This document shows positions 50,062-59,266 of a stretch of 64,000 nt of DNA, piece by piece. The position numbers and the translations under genes were made by a program. The notes under the pieces are model-generated. The model ran no database searches, had not been told where the DNA came from, and saw nothing but the letters and a program-made list of their open reading frames with translations. The first letter of the stretch is position 1; every line of letters begins with the position of its first letter. Source of the stretch: Burkholderia sp. FERM BP-3421 (lineage in GTDB: Bacteria > Pseudomonadota > Gammaproteobacteria > Burkholderiales > Burkholderiaceae); assembly GCF_028657905.1 (NCBI RefSeq), contig NZ_CP117782.1, positions 3,720,001 through 3,784,000 on the forward strand, in the 5' to 3' direction.

Positions 50062-52365
50062 ATGCGGGCATCCGTTCACCAGGCGTCGCTGTGCGCCGCA
50101 ACCGATCTCGAGCCCATCTTGACGTCCACCCGACACTCGCTTTCCACGACCGCGCTGGCTGCCGCCGTCATGGGACTGTTCTCCCTGGCCGCGCCGGCGG
50201 CGTCCCAAGCAGCGCCGACTCCTCTCAAGAATGTTCTGCACGGCAATGACCGGTGCCTCGCGTGGCAGCCGGGTGGCGAAACGGTGACGTTTGCCGCGTG
50301 CGACGGCGGCGCGGCGCAGGACTGGGTGTTCCAGAAGCAGAATGACGGCACGCATCTGATCCGTAACCGGGCGGCCATCGAGCAGGGCGCGGAGCGCTGC
50401 CTGCGCACGCACCCGGACGGCAGTACCGGCCGCGTGGCGCTGGGGACCTGCAAGGGAGACGGCTATACCTCGATGCGCAGCTGGCGCGTCAACGCCGGCC
50501 TCGGCGACCAGCTCGCGTTGAGCAACAAGTATCGCGCCGACGCCGGCCGCACCGAGTTGCTGAGCGCCTCGACCGATGCGCCCGGGGTGACGATGCGCGC
50601 CGATGCGGGGGGCACGGCTGCCGCCACCTTCACCTATCCGCTGCCGCTGCCCCTGCCCGATCGGCCGTATGCCGGCGACAAGTCGGCCCTGCTGCTGGTG
50701 GCGCATTTCTCGGATTCGAAGCCGGCCGACGCCGAGACGGTGCGCAAGGCCGTATTCGGCGACGGCGACGAGTATGCGTCGCTGCGCCGCTATCTCGAGG
50801 TGGCGTCGCACGGCAAGCTCAGGCTGCGCGGCGAGACACTCGACAGTGTCGATCTCGGCAAGCGGCCCGCGACCTGCGATTCGAGTGCGATTCTGGCCGC
50901 CGCGCGCGACGCGGCCCGCATCCGCGGCGTGAACCCGGACAAGTTCGACCATCTGTTCGTCGACCTGCCGAAGATGAGCAATTGCGGCTGGGCGGGGCTC
51001 GCGGCGACGCCGGGCAACTGGATCCTGTCGAACAACAGCGGCTCCGGTTACTGGATGTGGACGCACGAGTTCGGGCATAACCTCGGCGCGAACCACCCGG
51101 TTTCGCTGATCGACTGCCCGACGCCGGGCGGCACGGTCGAGGTCGGCGCCGCATGTCGCGTGGGCAAGGTCGATGACCCGTCCGATACGATGGGCGGCGG
51201 CGGCCGGCGCTTGTATCCGGGCAGCTACCAGTTGTTCACCGGTTGGCTCGGGGCGAACGACGTGCCGGAGATTCGCGATGCCGGTGCGTATACGCTTGCG
51301 CCGTTGTTCGGCGACCGGCCGGGCGCGCGCGGTTACCGGATCAAGCGTAGCGACGGCACGCTGCTGTGGCTCGAGTTCCGCCAGCCGCTGCGGGGTTTCG
51401 ACGACTGGAAGGCGAACGATCCGTTCGTCAACGGTGTGATCGTGCGGATCGTCGAGCACAAGAGCGGCAAGGTGCTCAACACGCTGGTCGACGCGACACC
51501 GGGCAGCGCCAACGGAATGAAGGACGCACCGCTGATGCCGGGCCACTCGTTGCACGATACGCTGTCGGGCAAGATCATCACGGTGAGCTCGCTCGGACCG
51601 GATGGCGCTGTGGTGGAGGTGAGGAACGATGGCTTGTTGCTGCCGGAGGCGTCGATCACGGGCCCGCAGCAGGCCGATGCGAACGCGACGGTCACGCTGT
51701 CCGGCGCGGCGTCGGTGGGCGAGCGGCTGCAATACCAATGGCGCGCGCCGGTGGGCATCACGCTGAAGCCGGCTGGCAGCAGCGCGAGCTTCGTCGCGCC
51801 GGCGGCCGACAAGGAGCGCGACTACGCGTTCGGATTGACCGTGACCAATGACAAGGGCTATGCGGCCAACGCGACACATGTGGTCAAGGTGAAGGCGCAG
51901 GAGACGGTCGCGCCGCCGCGCGCGGCGATCAGCGGGCCGGCGAACGCCGCGGGCGGCGAGCGTGTGACGCTGTCGGGCGCGCAGTCGACCGGCAAGGGGC
52001 TGGGCTATGCATGGACCAGCCTGTCGGGCGTCGCGCTGACGCAGAACGGCGCAAACGCGAGCTTTGTCGCGCCGAAGGCCGAGGTCGAGCGCAACCACGA
52101 TTTCCGCCTGACGGTGACCGATGAGCTGAACCGCAAGTCGGAAGCGGTACACCGCGTGACGGTGCGGGCCGATGCCGGGCAGGCCGTGCCCGCGTGGGAG
52201 GCGAAGCGGACCTACGCGACGCCGTGCGAGAAGGTTGCGTATGGCGGCAAGACCTGGATGAACGGCTGGTGGGTGCTCGGCGACGTGCCTGGCCAGGGCG
52301 GCGAATGGGGCCCATGGCGTGAGTTGGGCGTGGCCAACATGCACGGGCAATGCAAGGGTAAGTAA
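50062..52365 (+). CDS. Secreted multidomain zinc metalloprotease with chitin-binding-like C-terminus
   Basis: About 767 residues. It has a signal peptide (core ALAAAVMGLFSLAAPAASQA) and then a ricin-type beta-trefoil-like segment (HGNDRCLAW, CDGGAAQDWVF, ERCLRTH). A metzincin catalytic domain carries HEFGHNLGANH (H335, E336, H339, H345) and a downstream DTMGGGG that can supply the Met-turn, as in gametolysin/M11-like enzymes. Two Ig/PKD-like repeats follow (LQYQWRAPVGITLKPAG, LGYAWTSLSGVALTQNG). The C-terminal 50 residues (TPCEKVAYGGKTWMNGWWVL) resemble a CBM5/12 carbohydrate-binding module. The start is uncertain: ATG 50062, TTG 50035, or TTG 50119, which gives the most normal signal peptide. 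Type II secretion is likely but inferred. Confidence 0.82.
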   Translation: MRASVHQASLCAATDLEPILTSTRHSLSTTALAAAVMGLFSLAAPAASQAAPTPLKNVLHGNDRCLAWQPGGETVTFAACDGGAAQDWVFQKQNDGTHLIRNRAAIEQGAERCLRTHPDGSTGRVALGTCKGDGYTSMRSWRVNAGLGDQLALSNKYRADAGRTELLSASTDAPGVTMRADAGGTAAATFTYPLPLPLPDRPYAGDKSALLLVAHFSDSKPADAETVRKAVFGDGDEYASLRRYLEVASHGKLRLRGETLDSVDLGKRPATCDSSAILAAARDAARIRGVNPDKFDHLFVDLPKMSNCGWAGLAATPGNWILSNNSGSGYWMWTHEFGHNLGANHPVSLIDCPTPGGTVEVGAACRVGKVDDPSDTMGGGGRRLYPGSYQLFTGWLGANDVPEIRDAGAYTLAPLFGDRPGARGYRIKRSDGTLLWLEFRQPLRGFDDWKANDPFVNGVIVRIVEHKSGKVLNTLVDATPGSANGMKDAPLMPGHSLHDTLSGKIITVSSLGPDGAVVEVRNDGLLLPEASITGPQQADANATVTLSGAASVGERLQYQWRAPVGITLKPAGSSASFVAPAADKERDYAFGLTVTNDKGYAANATHVVKVKAQETVAPPRAAISGPANAAGGERVTLSGAQSTGKGLGYAWTSLSGVALTQNGANASFVAPKAEVERNHDFRLTVTDELNRKSEAVHRVTVRADAGQAVPAWEAKRTYATPCEKVAYGGKTWMNGWWVLGDVPGQGGEWGPWRELGVANMHGQCKGK

Positions 52366-52527
52366 GGATGCGCTGAAGACGCGACGCGACGGGGCGGCCG
52401 GGCGCGCCGGCCGCGTCGCAGCGGGGCGCCTGGATTGGGTATGGCCGGTCGGTTGCGCGGGTAGTGGCGGTGCGGCTGGTCACAGGCACGGCCGGTCGGA
52501 AACACGGCCCGTGTCGCGGGCCCATCC

Positions 52528-54177
52528 TCAGGCGGCGAGCATTTCCTTCGCGTGCTTGCGCGTGGTCGCGGTGATCTCCAGGCCGCCCAGCATCCGCGCG
52601 ATTTCCTCGATCCGGTTCGCCTTGTCGAGCGGCACGACGGTCGACACGGTGCCGCCGTTCGCGTCCGCACCCTTCGCGACCTGATGGTGCTGGTCGCCGC
52701 GCGCGGCCACTTGCGGCAGGTGGGTCACGCACAGCACCTGGCGGATCTGGCCGAGCTGGTGCAGCAGGCGGCCGACCACTTCGGCGACGCCGCCGCCGAT
52801 GCCGGTGTCCACTTCGTCGAAGATCAGGGTCGGCGTCGGGCTGGCCGCGCTCGCGATCACCGCGAGCGCGAGGCTGATCCGCGCCAGCTCCCCGCCCGAG
52901 GCGACCTTCGCGAGCGGCCGCAGCGGCACGCCCGAGTGGCCGGCGACGCGGAACTCGACCTGTTCGAGCCCGTGCGCGCCGCCGTCCGCGAGCGGCACGA
53001 GCGCGACCTCGAAGCTGCCGCCCGCCATCGACAACTCCTGCATGCCGGTGGTGACGGCCGCGCCGAGCGCCTTCGCGGCCTGCGCGCGCGCCTTCGACAG
53101 CCGTTTCGCATCGACCAGGTAGGCGTCGTGCGCTTTCGCGGCGACGGCCTCGAGCGCGCCGAGGTCGGCGGCCGCGTCGAGCGCGGCGAGCTGCGCGCGG
53201 CGCGCGGCGTGCTCGGCGTGCAGCGTGTCGGGCGGCAGGCGGAACTTGCGCGCCGTCGAATGCAGCGCGTCGAGGCGGGTCTCGACCTGGGCGAGCCGGT
53301 CGGGATCGAGGTCGAGCCGCTGCGCGTAGTGCGACAGCGAATACGCGGCTTCCTGCAGCTGGATCTCCGCCGGTTCGAGCGAGGCGAGCGCGTCGTGCAG
53401 CGCGGCGTCGTATTCGGCGAGCCCGCGCAGCTTCGAGACGATCGCGCCGAGCTGGGTCAGCATCGCGTCGTCCGACTCGGACAGCGCGCCGAGCGCCGCC
53501 TGCACGCCGTCGATCAGGTTCGCCGAGTGCGACAGGCGGCGATGCTCGGCGCCGATCTCCTCCCATTCGCCGGGCTGCGGCGCGAGCTTGTCGAGCTCGG
53601 CGAGCTGCCATGCGAGCTTCTCGCGTTCGAGCTGGCGCTCGCGCTCGTGCGCGCGCGCGGCGTCGATCGCCTGGGTCGCGTCGCGCCACACGCGCCAGCC
53701 GCGCGCGACGGCGGCCGCATCGGCGACGAGGCCCGCGTGCGTGTCGAACAGCTCGCGCTGCGCTTCCGGCCGCATCAGCAACTGGTGCGCGTGCTGGCCG
53801 TGGATGTCGACCAGCATCTCGCCGACCTCGCGCAGTTGGGCGAGGGTCGCGCTGGTGCCGTTGATGAAGGCGCGCGAGCGGCCGTTCGCGTCGACCACGC
53901 GGCGCAGCATCACGACGTCGTCGGCGACGAACGCATGCTCGTCGAGCCAGCGCACGACCCGGTCGTGCGGGGTGAATTCGGCGCTGATGTCGGCGCGCGT
54001 GCAGCCCGTCCGCACGACGCTCGCGTCGGCGCGTTCGCCGAGCGCGAGCGCGAGCGCGTCGATCAGGATCGATTTGCCCGCGCCGGTCTCGCCGGAGAAG
54101 ACGGTGAAACCGCGCTCGAATTCGAGGTCGAGCGCGGCGACGATGACGAAGTCGCGGATCGAGAGATGACGAAGCAT
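52528..54177 (-). CDS. recN: DNA repair protein RecN
   Basis: A 549-residue SMC-like ATPase for double-strand break repair. Walker A is at FSGETGAGKSILIDALALAL, a central coiled coil runs roughly 150-350, and the C-terminal signature and Walker B region contain VASGGELARISLAL and LIFDEVDTGIGG. It begins MLRHLSIRDFVIVAALDLEF, the conserved N-terminus. nadK lies 23 bases upstream on the same strand, so the two probably share a transcript. Confidence 0.97.
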   Translation of the reverse strand: MLRHLSIRDFVIVAALDLEFERGFTVFSGETGAGKSILIDALALALGERADASVVRTGCTRADISAEFTPHDRVVRWLDEHAFVADDVVMLRRVVDANGRSRAFINGTSATLAQLREVGEMLVDIHGQHAHQLLMRPEAQRELFDTHAGLVADAAAVARGWRVWRDATQAIDAARAHERERQLEREKLAWQLAELDKLAPQPGEWEEIGAEHRRLSHSANLIDGVQAALGALSESDDAMLTQLGAIVSKLRGLAEYDAALHDALASLEPAEIQLQEAAYSLSHYAQRLDLDPDRLAQVETRLDALHSTARKFRLPPDTLHAEHAARRAQLAALDAAADLGALEAVAAKAHDAYLVDAKRLSKARAQAAKALGAAVTTGMQELSMAGGSFEVALVPLADGGAHGLEQVEFRVAGHSGVPLRPLAKVASGGELARISLALAVIASAASPTPTLIFDEVDTGIGGGVAEVVGRLLHQLGQIRQVLCVTHLPQVAARGDQHHQVAKGADANGGTVSTVVPLDKANRIEEIARMLGGLEITATTRKHAKEMLAA

Positions 54178-54200
54178 GAGGGGCTGTGCGGGAGAAGGCG

Positions 54201-55103
54201 TCAGGACGCCGGGTCGTCGTCGAGCGACGGATGTTCGTTCCAGTGCAGCTTCTTGCGCAGCGTCGCGTAGTAGCTGTAGCCGACCGGATGCAGGAACGGC
54301 ACGGTGTGCTTCGAGCGGCGCACCTCGATCGAGTCGTTCAGCTCGAGCGCGGTGAACGACTGCATGTCGAAGTTCACGTTCACGTCGCGCCCGCCGATGA
54401 TCTGGATCCGCACCCGGGAGTCGTCGGGCAGCACGATCGGCCGGTTCGACAGCGCGTGGGGCGCGATCGGCACGAGCACGATGCCCTGCAGCTGCGGATG
54501 CAGGATCGGGCCGGACGAGGACAGCGCGTAGGCGGTCGAGCCGGTCGGCGTGGCGACGATCAGGCCGTCGGAGCGCTGGTTGTACATGAAGCGGCCGTCG
54601 ACCGACACGCGCAGCTCCGCCATCCCGGAGAAGCCGCTGCGGTTGACGACCACGTCGTTGAAGGCGAGCGCGTGGTAGATCGGCTCGCCGTCGCGCATGA
54701 TGCGGGCCTCCAGCAGCGTGCGCTCCTCGCGCTCGAAGCTGCCGGTCAGCATCATCGGCACCAGCTCCTGCATGTCCGACGCGGAAATGTCGGTGATGAA
54801 GCCCAGCCGGCCGTGGTTGATGCCGATCAACGGGGTCTTGTAAGGTGCGAGCTGGCGGCAGATGCCGAGCATCGTGCCGTCGCCGCCCAGCACCACCGCC
54901 ACGTCGGCGCGCGCGCCGATCTCGGCCGGGGTGAGGGCCGGGTAGCCGGTGATACCGGTTCCGTGCGCGGTGTCGGCCTCGAACACGACCTCGAAGCCGC
55001 GCTTCGCGATGCAGGCGGCGAGCGCGGCGAGCGGCTCGACGATGCCGGGCGTGTTGCTGCGCCCCACGAGCGCGACGGTATGGAACTGATTGCCGGTTTT
55101 CAT
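54201..55103 (-). CDS. nadK: NAD kinase
   Basis: A 300-residue enzyme that phosphorylates NAD to NADP. The catalytic GGDG motif is AVVLGGDGTMLGICRQL. The second conserved region is ATPTGSTAYALSSSGPILHP, and NDVVVNR lies between. The start at 55103 (MKTGNQFHTVALVGR) matches family length; the longer open frame to 55238 crosses the hrcA promoter. It is divergent from hrcA, with 116 bases between starts. Confidence 0.96.
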   Translation of the reverse strand: MKTGNQFHTVALVGRSNTPGIVEPLAALAACIAKRGFEVVFEADTAHGTGITGYPALTPAEIGARADVAVVLGGDGTMLGICRQLAPYKTPLIGINHGRLGFITDISASDMQELVPMMLTGSFEREERTLLEARIMRDGEPIYHALAFNDVVVNRSGFSGMAELRVSVDGRFMYNQRSDGLIVATPTGSTAYALSSSGPILHPQLQGIVLVPIAPHALSNRPIVLPDDSRVRIQIIGGRDVNVNFDMQSFTALELNDSIEVRRSKHTVPFLHPVGYSYYATLRKKLHWNEHPSLDDDPAS

Positions 55104-55219
55104 GCCGGCATTACACCATAGCTCGATGACGAAAAGAACCGCTCGGCGCGCCGGCGCGCCGTTCGGCCGGGTTGCGCCGCGCTCGCGGCCGAGGCCGGGT
55201 TGCGCTAGAATTTTTCCCC

Positions 55220-56230
55220 ATGCTAGATCCCCGCGCACGAACTCTCCTCAAGACGCTGATCGAACGGTATATCGCCGACGGTCAGCCGGTCGGCTCGCGC
55301 ACGCTGTCGCGGCATTCAGGGCTGGAACTGAGCCCGGCCACGATCCGCAACGTGATGTCGGACCTGGAGGAGCTGGGGCTGGTCTCGAGCCCGCATACGT
55401 CGGCCGGCCGCGTGCCGACGCCGCGCGGCTACCGGCTGTTCGTCGACACCATGCTGACGGTCGAGGCGCCGGACGCGGTCACCCGGCTCGTGCAGGCCAC
55501 GCTGCAGGCGGGCGAGCCGCAGAAGGTGGTGGCGGCCGCGGCGGGCGTGCTGTCGAGCCTGTCGCAGTTCGCCGGGGTCGTGCTGACCCCGCGCCGCAGC
55601 CACGTGTTCAAGCAGGTCGAGTTCATGCGGCTGTCGGACAAGCGGATCCTGCTCATCATCGTCACGCCGGAAGGCGACGTGCAGAACCGCATGATGGCGA
55701 CCCAGCGCGACTACTCGCCGGCCCAGCTGACCGAGGCGTCGAACTACATCAACGCGCATTTCGCGGGTTTGTCGTTCGACGAGGTGCGGCGCCGGCTGCG
55801 CGAGGAGATCGACCAGCTGCGCGGCGACATGACCGCGCTGATGCACGCGGCCGTCACCGCGAGCACCGAGGTGCCGGACGAAGAGGATACGGTGCTGATT
55901 TCCGGCGAGCGCAACCTGCTGGAAGTGGCCGACCTGTCGTCCGACATGGCGCGGCTGCGCAAGCTGTTCGACGTGTTCGACCAGAAGACGAGCCTCCTGC
56001 AACTGCTCGACGTGTCGAGCCACGCGCAGGGGGTGCAGATCTTCATCGGCGGCGAATCGACGCTGGTGCCGATCGAGGAGATGAGCGTCGTGACGGCGCC
56101 GTACGAGGTCAACGGCACGATCGTCGGCACGCTCGGCGTGATCGGGCCGACCCGGATGGCCTACAACCGGGTGATTCCGATCGTCGACATCACCGCGCGG
56201 CTCCTGTCGCTGACCCTGAGCCAGCAGTAG
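55220..56230 (+). CDS. hrcA: Heat-inducible transcription repressor HrcA
   Basis: A 336-residue repressor of heat-shock genes that binds CIRCE elements. It has an N-terminal winged helix (RTLLKTLIERYIADGQPVGSR, then SPATIRNVMSDLEELGL) and the family region SSPHTSAGRVPTPRGYR. The sensor domain follows to a C-terminal VDITARLLSLTLSQ. The ATG at 55220 gives MLDPRARTLL; TAGAAT at 55206-55211 is a likely -10. I find no CIRCE repeat in this window, so its targets probably lie elsewhere, as with groESL in related genomes. Confidence 0.96.
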   Translation: MLDPRARTLLKTLIERYIADGQPVGSRTLSRHSGLELSPATIRNVMSDLEELGLVSSPHTSAGRVPTPRGYRLFVDTMLTVEAPDAVTRLVQATLQAGEPQKVVAAAAGVLSSLSQFAGVVLTPRRSHVFKQVEFMRLSDKRILLIIVTPEGDVQNRMMATQRDYSPAQLTEASNYINAHFAGLSFDEVRRRLREEIDQLRGDMTALMHAAVTASTEVPDEEDTVLISGERNLLEVADLSSDMARLRKLFDVFDQKTSLLQLLDVSSHAQGVQIFIGGESTLVPIEEMSVVTAPYEVNGTIVGTLGVIGPTRMAYNRVIPIVDITARLLSLTLSQQ

Positions 56231-56300
56231 CCGGGCGCCCGCCCGAGCCGGCCCGCTATAATGTGTTTCGTTCGATTTGGTGCTCCGGCACGTCCTGCCC

Positions 56301-57368
56301 ATGCGTTTTGATCTCGAACCGCCGTCGCACGCCGCGGCGGCCCATCGCGTCGCGGTGCTGCTGATCAACCTCGGTACGCCCGACGAGCCGACGCCCCGCG
56401 CGGTGCGCCGCTACCTCGCCCAGTTCCTGTCCGACCCGCGCGTGGTCGAGATTCCCCGGGCCGTCTGGCAGGTGATCCTGCGCACGCTGGTGCTGCCGCT
56501 GCGCGGCCGCGCGTCGGCGAAGAAATATGCGTCCGTCTGGCTGCCCGAGGGCTCGCCGCTGCGCGTCCATACCGAGCGCCAGGTCGAGGGCCTGCGGCCG
56601 CTGTTCGCCGCGAACGGCTATCAGGTGCTGGTCGACTACGCGATGCGCTACGGCACCCCCTCGATCGGCACGGTGCTGTCGCAGCTGCGCCGCGCGGGCG
56701 CCGAGCGCGTGCTGCTGCTGCCCCTGTACCCGCAGTATTCGGCCTCGACCACCGCCACCGCGTTCGACGACGCGTTCGTCGCGCTGCGCCGCATGCGCAA
56801 CCAGCCCGAGGTGCGCACGGTGCGCCACTACGCGGACCATCCGGCCTATATCCACGCGCTGGCCGAGCAGGTGCGCCACTACTGGGACGCGCACGGCCGC
56901 CCCGATTTCGCCGCCGGCGACAAGCTCGTGCTGAGCTTCCACGGCGTGCCGAAGCGCACGCTCGACCTCGGCGATCCCTATCACGACCAGTGCCAGCAGA
57001 CGGCCGCGCTGCTGATCACGGCGCTCGGGCTCACCACGCTCGAATGCCGGGTCACGTTCCAGTCGCGCTTCGGCAAGGCGGAATGGCTGCAGCCCTATAC
57101 GGAGCCGACGCTGCGCGAGCTGGGCGAGGCCGGGGTGCGCCGCGCGGACGTGTTCTGCCCGGGCTTCACCGCCGATTGCCTGGAGACGATCGAGGAGATC
57201 GGCATGGAGGTGCGCGACGCGTTCCTCGGCGCGGGCGGCAAGGCGTTCCACCGGATCCCGTGCCTGAACGCGTCGCCCGCGTGGATCGCGGCGCTCGGCG
57301 AGATCGCGGCGGAAAACCTGCAAGGCTGGCCGGTGCGGCCGGTCGCGCACACCGAGGCGATGGCCTGA
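56301..57368 (+). CDS. hemH: Ferrochelatase
   Basis: A 355-residue enzyme that inserts Fe(II) into protoporphyrin IX, the last step of haem synthesis. Family marks are VAVLLINLGTPDEPT at the N-terminus, YPQYSASTT, LSFHGVPKRT (with the catalytic His) and VFCPGFTADCLETIEEI. The start at 56301 gives MRFDLEPPSH. An exact TATAAT at 56257-56262 lies about 40 bases before it, in the gap after hrcA, so it has its own promoter. Confidence 0.97.
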   Translation: MRFDLEPPSHAAAAHRVAVLLINLGTPDEPTPRAVRRYLAQFLSDPRVVEIPRAVWQVILRTLVLPLRGRASAKKYASVWLPEGSPLRVHTERQVEGLRPLFAANGYQVLVDYAMRYGTPSIGTVLSQLRRAGAERVLLLPLYPQYSASTTATAFDDAFVALRRMRNQPEVRTVRHYADHPAYIHALAEQVRHYWDAHGRPDFAAGDKLVLSFHGVPKRTLDLGDPYHDQCQQTAALLITALGLTTLECRVTFQSRFGKAEWLQPYTEPTLRELGEAGVRRADVFCPGFTADCLETIEEIGMEVRDAFLGAGGKAFHRIPCLNASPAWIAALGEIAAENLQGWPVRPVAHTEAMA

Positions 57369-57372
57369 CGCG

Positions 57373-57780
57373 ATGAACTACCGGATCTCGACCGAACCCG
57401 GCGCGCGGCTGCGCATCGACAAGTGGCTGTGGGCCGCGCGTTTCTTCAAGACCCGCTCGCTCGCGGCCGACGCGGTCGACAAGGGGCGGGTGCGGATCGG
57501 CGGGGCGGCCGTCAAGCCGTCGAAGGAAGTGCGGGTCGGCGACCAGGTGGAGATCGCGATCGAAAGCGTGGTCTGGCAGGTCGACGTGCTCGGGGTGTGC
57601 GACACGCGCGGGCCGGCGAGCGTCGCCCAGCAGCTCTACGCGGAAACCGCGGCGGGCCGCGAGCGCAGGCTCGCCGAGCAGGAGCGCCGCCGGAACTTCC
57701 GGGAACCCGCGGCGGAACTGCACGGGCGGCCGACCAAGCGCGACCGGCGGATCATCGACAAACTTTCGGGTGAGCGCTGA
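57373..57780 (+). CDS. hslR: S4-domain RNA-binding heat-shock protein Hsp15
   Basis: A 135-residue protein with an S4 RNA-binding domain at about residues 10-75 (LRIDKWLWAARFFKTRSLAADAV, then GRVRIGGAAVKPSKEVRVGD). In E. coli Hsp15 rescues 50S subunits carrying stalled nascent chains. The C-terminal tail is charged (ERRRNFREPAAELHGRPTKRDRR). It begins 4 bases after the hemH stop and so is translationally linked to it. Its last 29 bases are overlapped antisense by a small reverse-strand ORF. Confidence 0.9.
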   Translation: MNYRISTEPGARLRIDKWLWAARFFKTRSLAADAVDKGRVRIGGAAVKPSKEVRVGDQVEIAIESVVWQVDVLGVCDTRGPASVAQQLYAETAAGRERRLAEQERRRNFREPAAELHGRPTKRDRRIIDKLSGER

Positions 57781-57913
57781 ACATCTGGTCGAAGGTGGCG
57801 CGCGCGCTGCCGTATTCGGTGGTGCGCTCGGTCACGGCGCCGGACAGGCAGATGGTCGTGGTGCCCGCAATGAGTACCAGGGCGACCATCGAGATGGCAA
57901 AGGTCAGTTTCAC
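57752..57913 (-). CDS. 53-residue exported/membrane small protein, antisense overlap with hslR end
   Basis: A GTG start at 57913 preceded by GAGGGGAG four bases upstream. The product starts MKLTFAISMVALVLIAGTTT, a signal peptide or membrane anchor, and continues with a polar tail (TERTTEYGSARATFDQMF) that contains a late cysteine. Its 3' end overlaps the hslR stop by 29 bases on the opposite strand. No family recognised. The remaining bases to grpE (57914-58280) hold its probable promoter and the sigma-32 promoter of grpE, and no other gene that I can support. Confidence 0.55.
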   Translation of the reverse strand: MKLTFAISMVALVLIAGTTTICLSGAVTERTTEYGSARATFDQMFSAHPKVCR

Positions 57914-58159
57914 GGTACTCCCCTCGAGAAGACGGGTGAAAACGCGGCCACGGGATCGATGTCAGGCATTCGTCAGGGCAGGGCATCCCTGCTCTTCAGG
58001 CTGCCTGACTGGAGTGTAGTGCAGGGGCCCGCCCGGCTGCTAGAGGCGGCCGCGTAAGGGTTGTTACCGCGGGTTTCCGCCCGCCGCACGGGCGTTCGGT
58101 CGCGCACCGGCGCGGTGACGGGCTGCCGGGAAACGGTGCGTCGCGCGGACAAAGACCCT

Positions 58160-58187
58160 CTTGAAATTGTTGTCTTGGGCCCCATTT
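58160..58187 (+). promoter_or_regulatory. Sigma-32 heat-shock promoter of grpE
   Basis: CTTGAAA, 13 bases, CCCCATTT. This is an essentially perfect RpoH promoter, about 95 bases before the grpE ATG. Confidence 0.85.
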
Positions 58188-58280
58188 GCACTATCGTTGT
58201 GCGGCCTCCGGCCGGCGTGGCTCGAACCGCGCGGCGGGACGCCGTTTTGGCTTTAACCTCTAACACGACTTTTCAGCGAC

Positions 58281-58832
58281 ATGGAAAACACGCAAGAGAA
58301 CCCGGCTGGCCAGACGGCCGACGAAACCGGCCGCGACCCGGCCGCCGCCGAGGCCGCCCAGGCCGCCGACGCCGCGCCCGCTGCCGAAGCCGCGCTCGCC
58401 GAGGCCCAAGCCAAGATCGTCGAGCTGCAGGAAGGCTTCCTGCGCGCGAAGGCCGAGACCGAGAACGTGCGCCGCCGTGCGCAGGACGACGTGTCGAAGG
58501 CGCACAAGTTCGCGATCGAGAGCTTCGCGGAGAACCTGCTGCCCGTGCTCGACAGCCTCGAAGCCGCGCTCGGCGACACCTCGGGCGACCTCACGAAGGT
58601 GCGCGAGGGCGTCGACCTGACGCTGCGCCAGCTCCAGAGCGCGCTCGAGAAGGGCCGCGTGACGGCGATCAACCCGGTCGGCGCGAAGTTCGATCCGCAC
58701 CAGCACCAGGCGATCTCGATGGTGCCGGCCGAGCAGGAGCCGAATACCGTCGTCGCAGTGTTGCAAAAAGGCTACACGATTGCCGACCGCGTACTGCGTC
58801 CGGCACTCGTGACCGTCGCCCAGCCGAAGTAA
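58281..58832 (+). CDS. grpE: Nucleotide exchange factor GrpE
   Basis: A 183-residue DnaK co-chaperone that releases ADP. An alanine- and glutamate-rich N-terminus is followed by a long coiled coil (QEGFLRAKAETENVRRRAQ). The C-terminal beta domain has the signature FDPHQHQAISMV and VVAVLQKGYTIADRVLRPA. It is driven by a sigma-32 promoter at 58160 and followed closely by a thioredoxin-like gene, then dnaK and dnaJ. Confidence 0.96.
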   Translation: MENTQENPAGQTADETGRDPAAAEAAQAADAAPAAEAALAEAQAKIVELQEGFLRAKAETENVRRRAQDDVSKAHKFAIESFAENLLPVLDSLEAALGDTSGDLTKVREGVDLTLRQLQSALEKGRVTAINPVGAKFDPHQHQAISMVPAEQEPNTVVAVLQKGYTIADRVLRPALVTVAQPK

Positions 58833-58843
58833 GCGCGGACGCA

Positions 58844-59236
58844 ATGGCGGGCGTGGACGTCGACGCGACGGCATTTGCGGTGTTCGGCATGGCGCCGCTC
58901 GACGCCGCGAACTTCGACGCCGGCCTCGCCGCCGCGGGCGATGCGCTCGCGGTCGTGTTTTTCTGGGGCGTCGACTGCTTCAACTGCGAGATCGCCAAGA
59001 AAGCGATGCTCGCGCAGCCCGACGCGATCCGCGCGCTCGACCTTAAATGGTTCCAGAGCAATGTCTACGAACACCGCGAGCTGGCGCGCCGCTTCGTGCT
59101 GCACGGCGTGCCGACCTGGTTCTTCTTCCATCGCGGCAAGCGGCTCGGGCGGGCCACCGGCTGGCACGGGCTCGCGCAGTTCGAGGCCGCGACGGCCGCG
59201 GCGCGGGCGAAGGTCGCGGCCGCGGGCGGCGATTGA
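58844..59236 (+). CDS. Thioredoxin-fold protein between grpE and dnaK
   Basis: A 130-residue protein with a thioredoxin fold. The redox motif is CFNC in VVFFWGVDCFNCEIAKKAM, and the cis-proline loop is LHGVPTWFFFHRGKRL. There is no signal peptide, so it is cytosolic. The ATG lies 12 bases after the grpE stop, so it is co-expressed with the heat-shock genes. CFNC differs from the CGPC of thioredoxin, and the substrate is unknown. A thiol role linked to chaperone function under heat stress is an inference from position. Confidence 0.88.
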   Translation: MAGVDVDATAFAVFGMAPLDAANFDAGLAAAGDALAVVFFWGVDCFNCEIAKKAMLAQPDAIRALDLKWFQSNVYEHRELARRFVLHGVPTWFFFHRGKRLGRATGWHGLAQFEAATAAARAKVAAAGGD

Positions 59237-59266
59237 AAAAATAAATAGCCGCATCGGTTTCAGGGT

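Noticed and set aside
55104..55219. CIRCE element upstream of hrcA
   Set aside because: No TTAGCACTC or GAGTGCTAA half-sites are present in the gap; the visible GGCGCGCC dyads are plain GC-rich palindromes.
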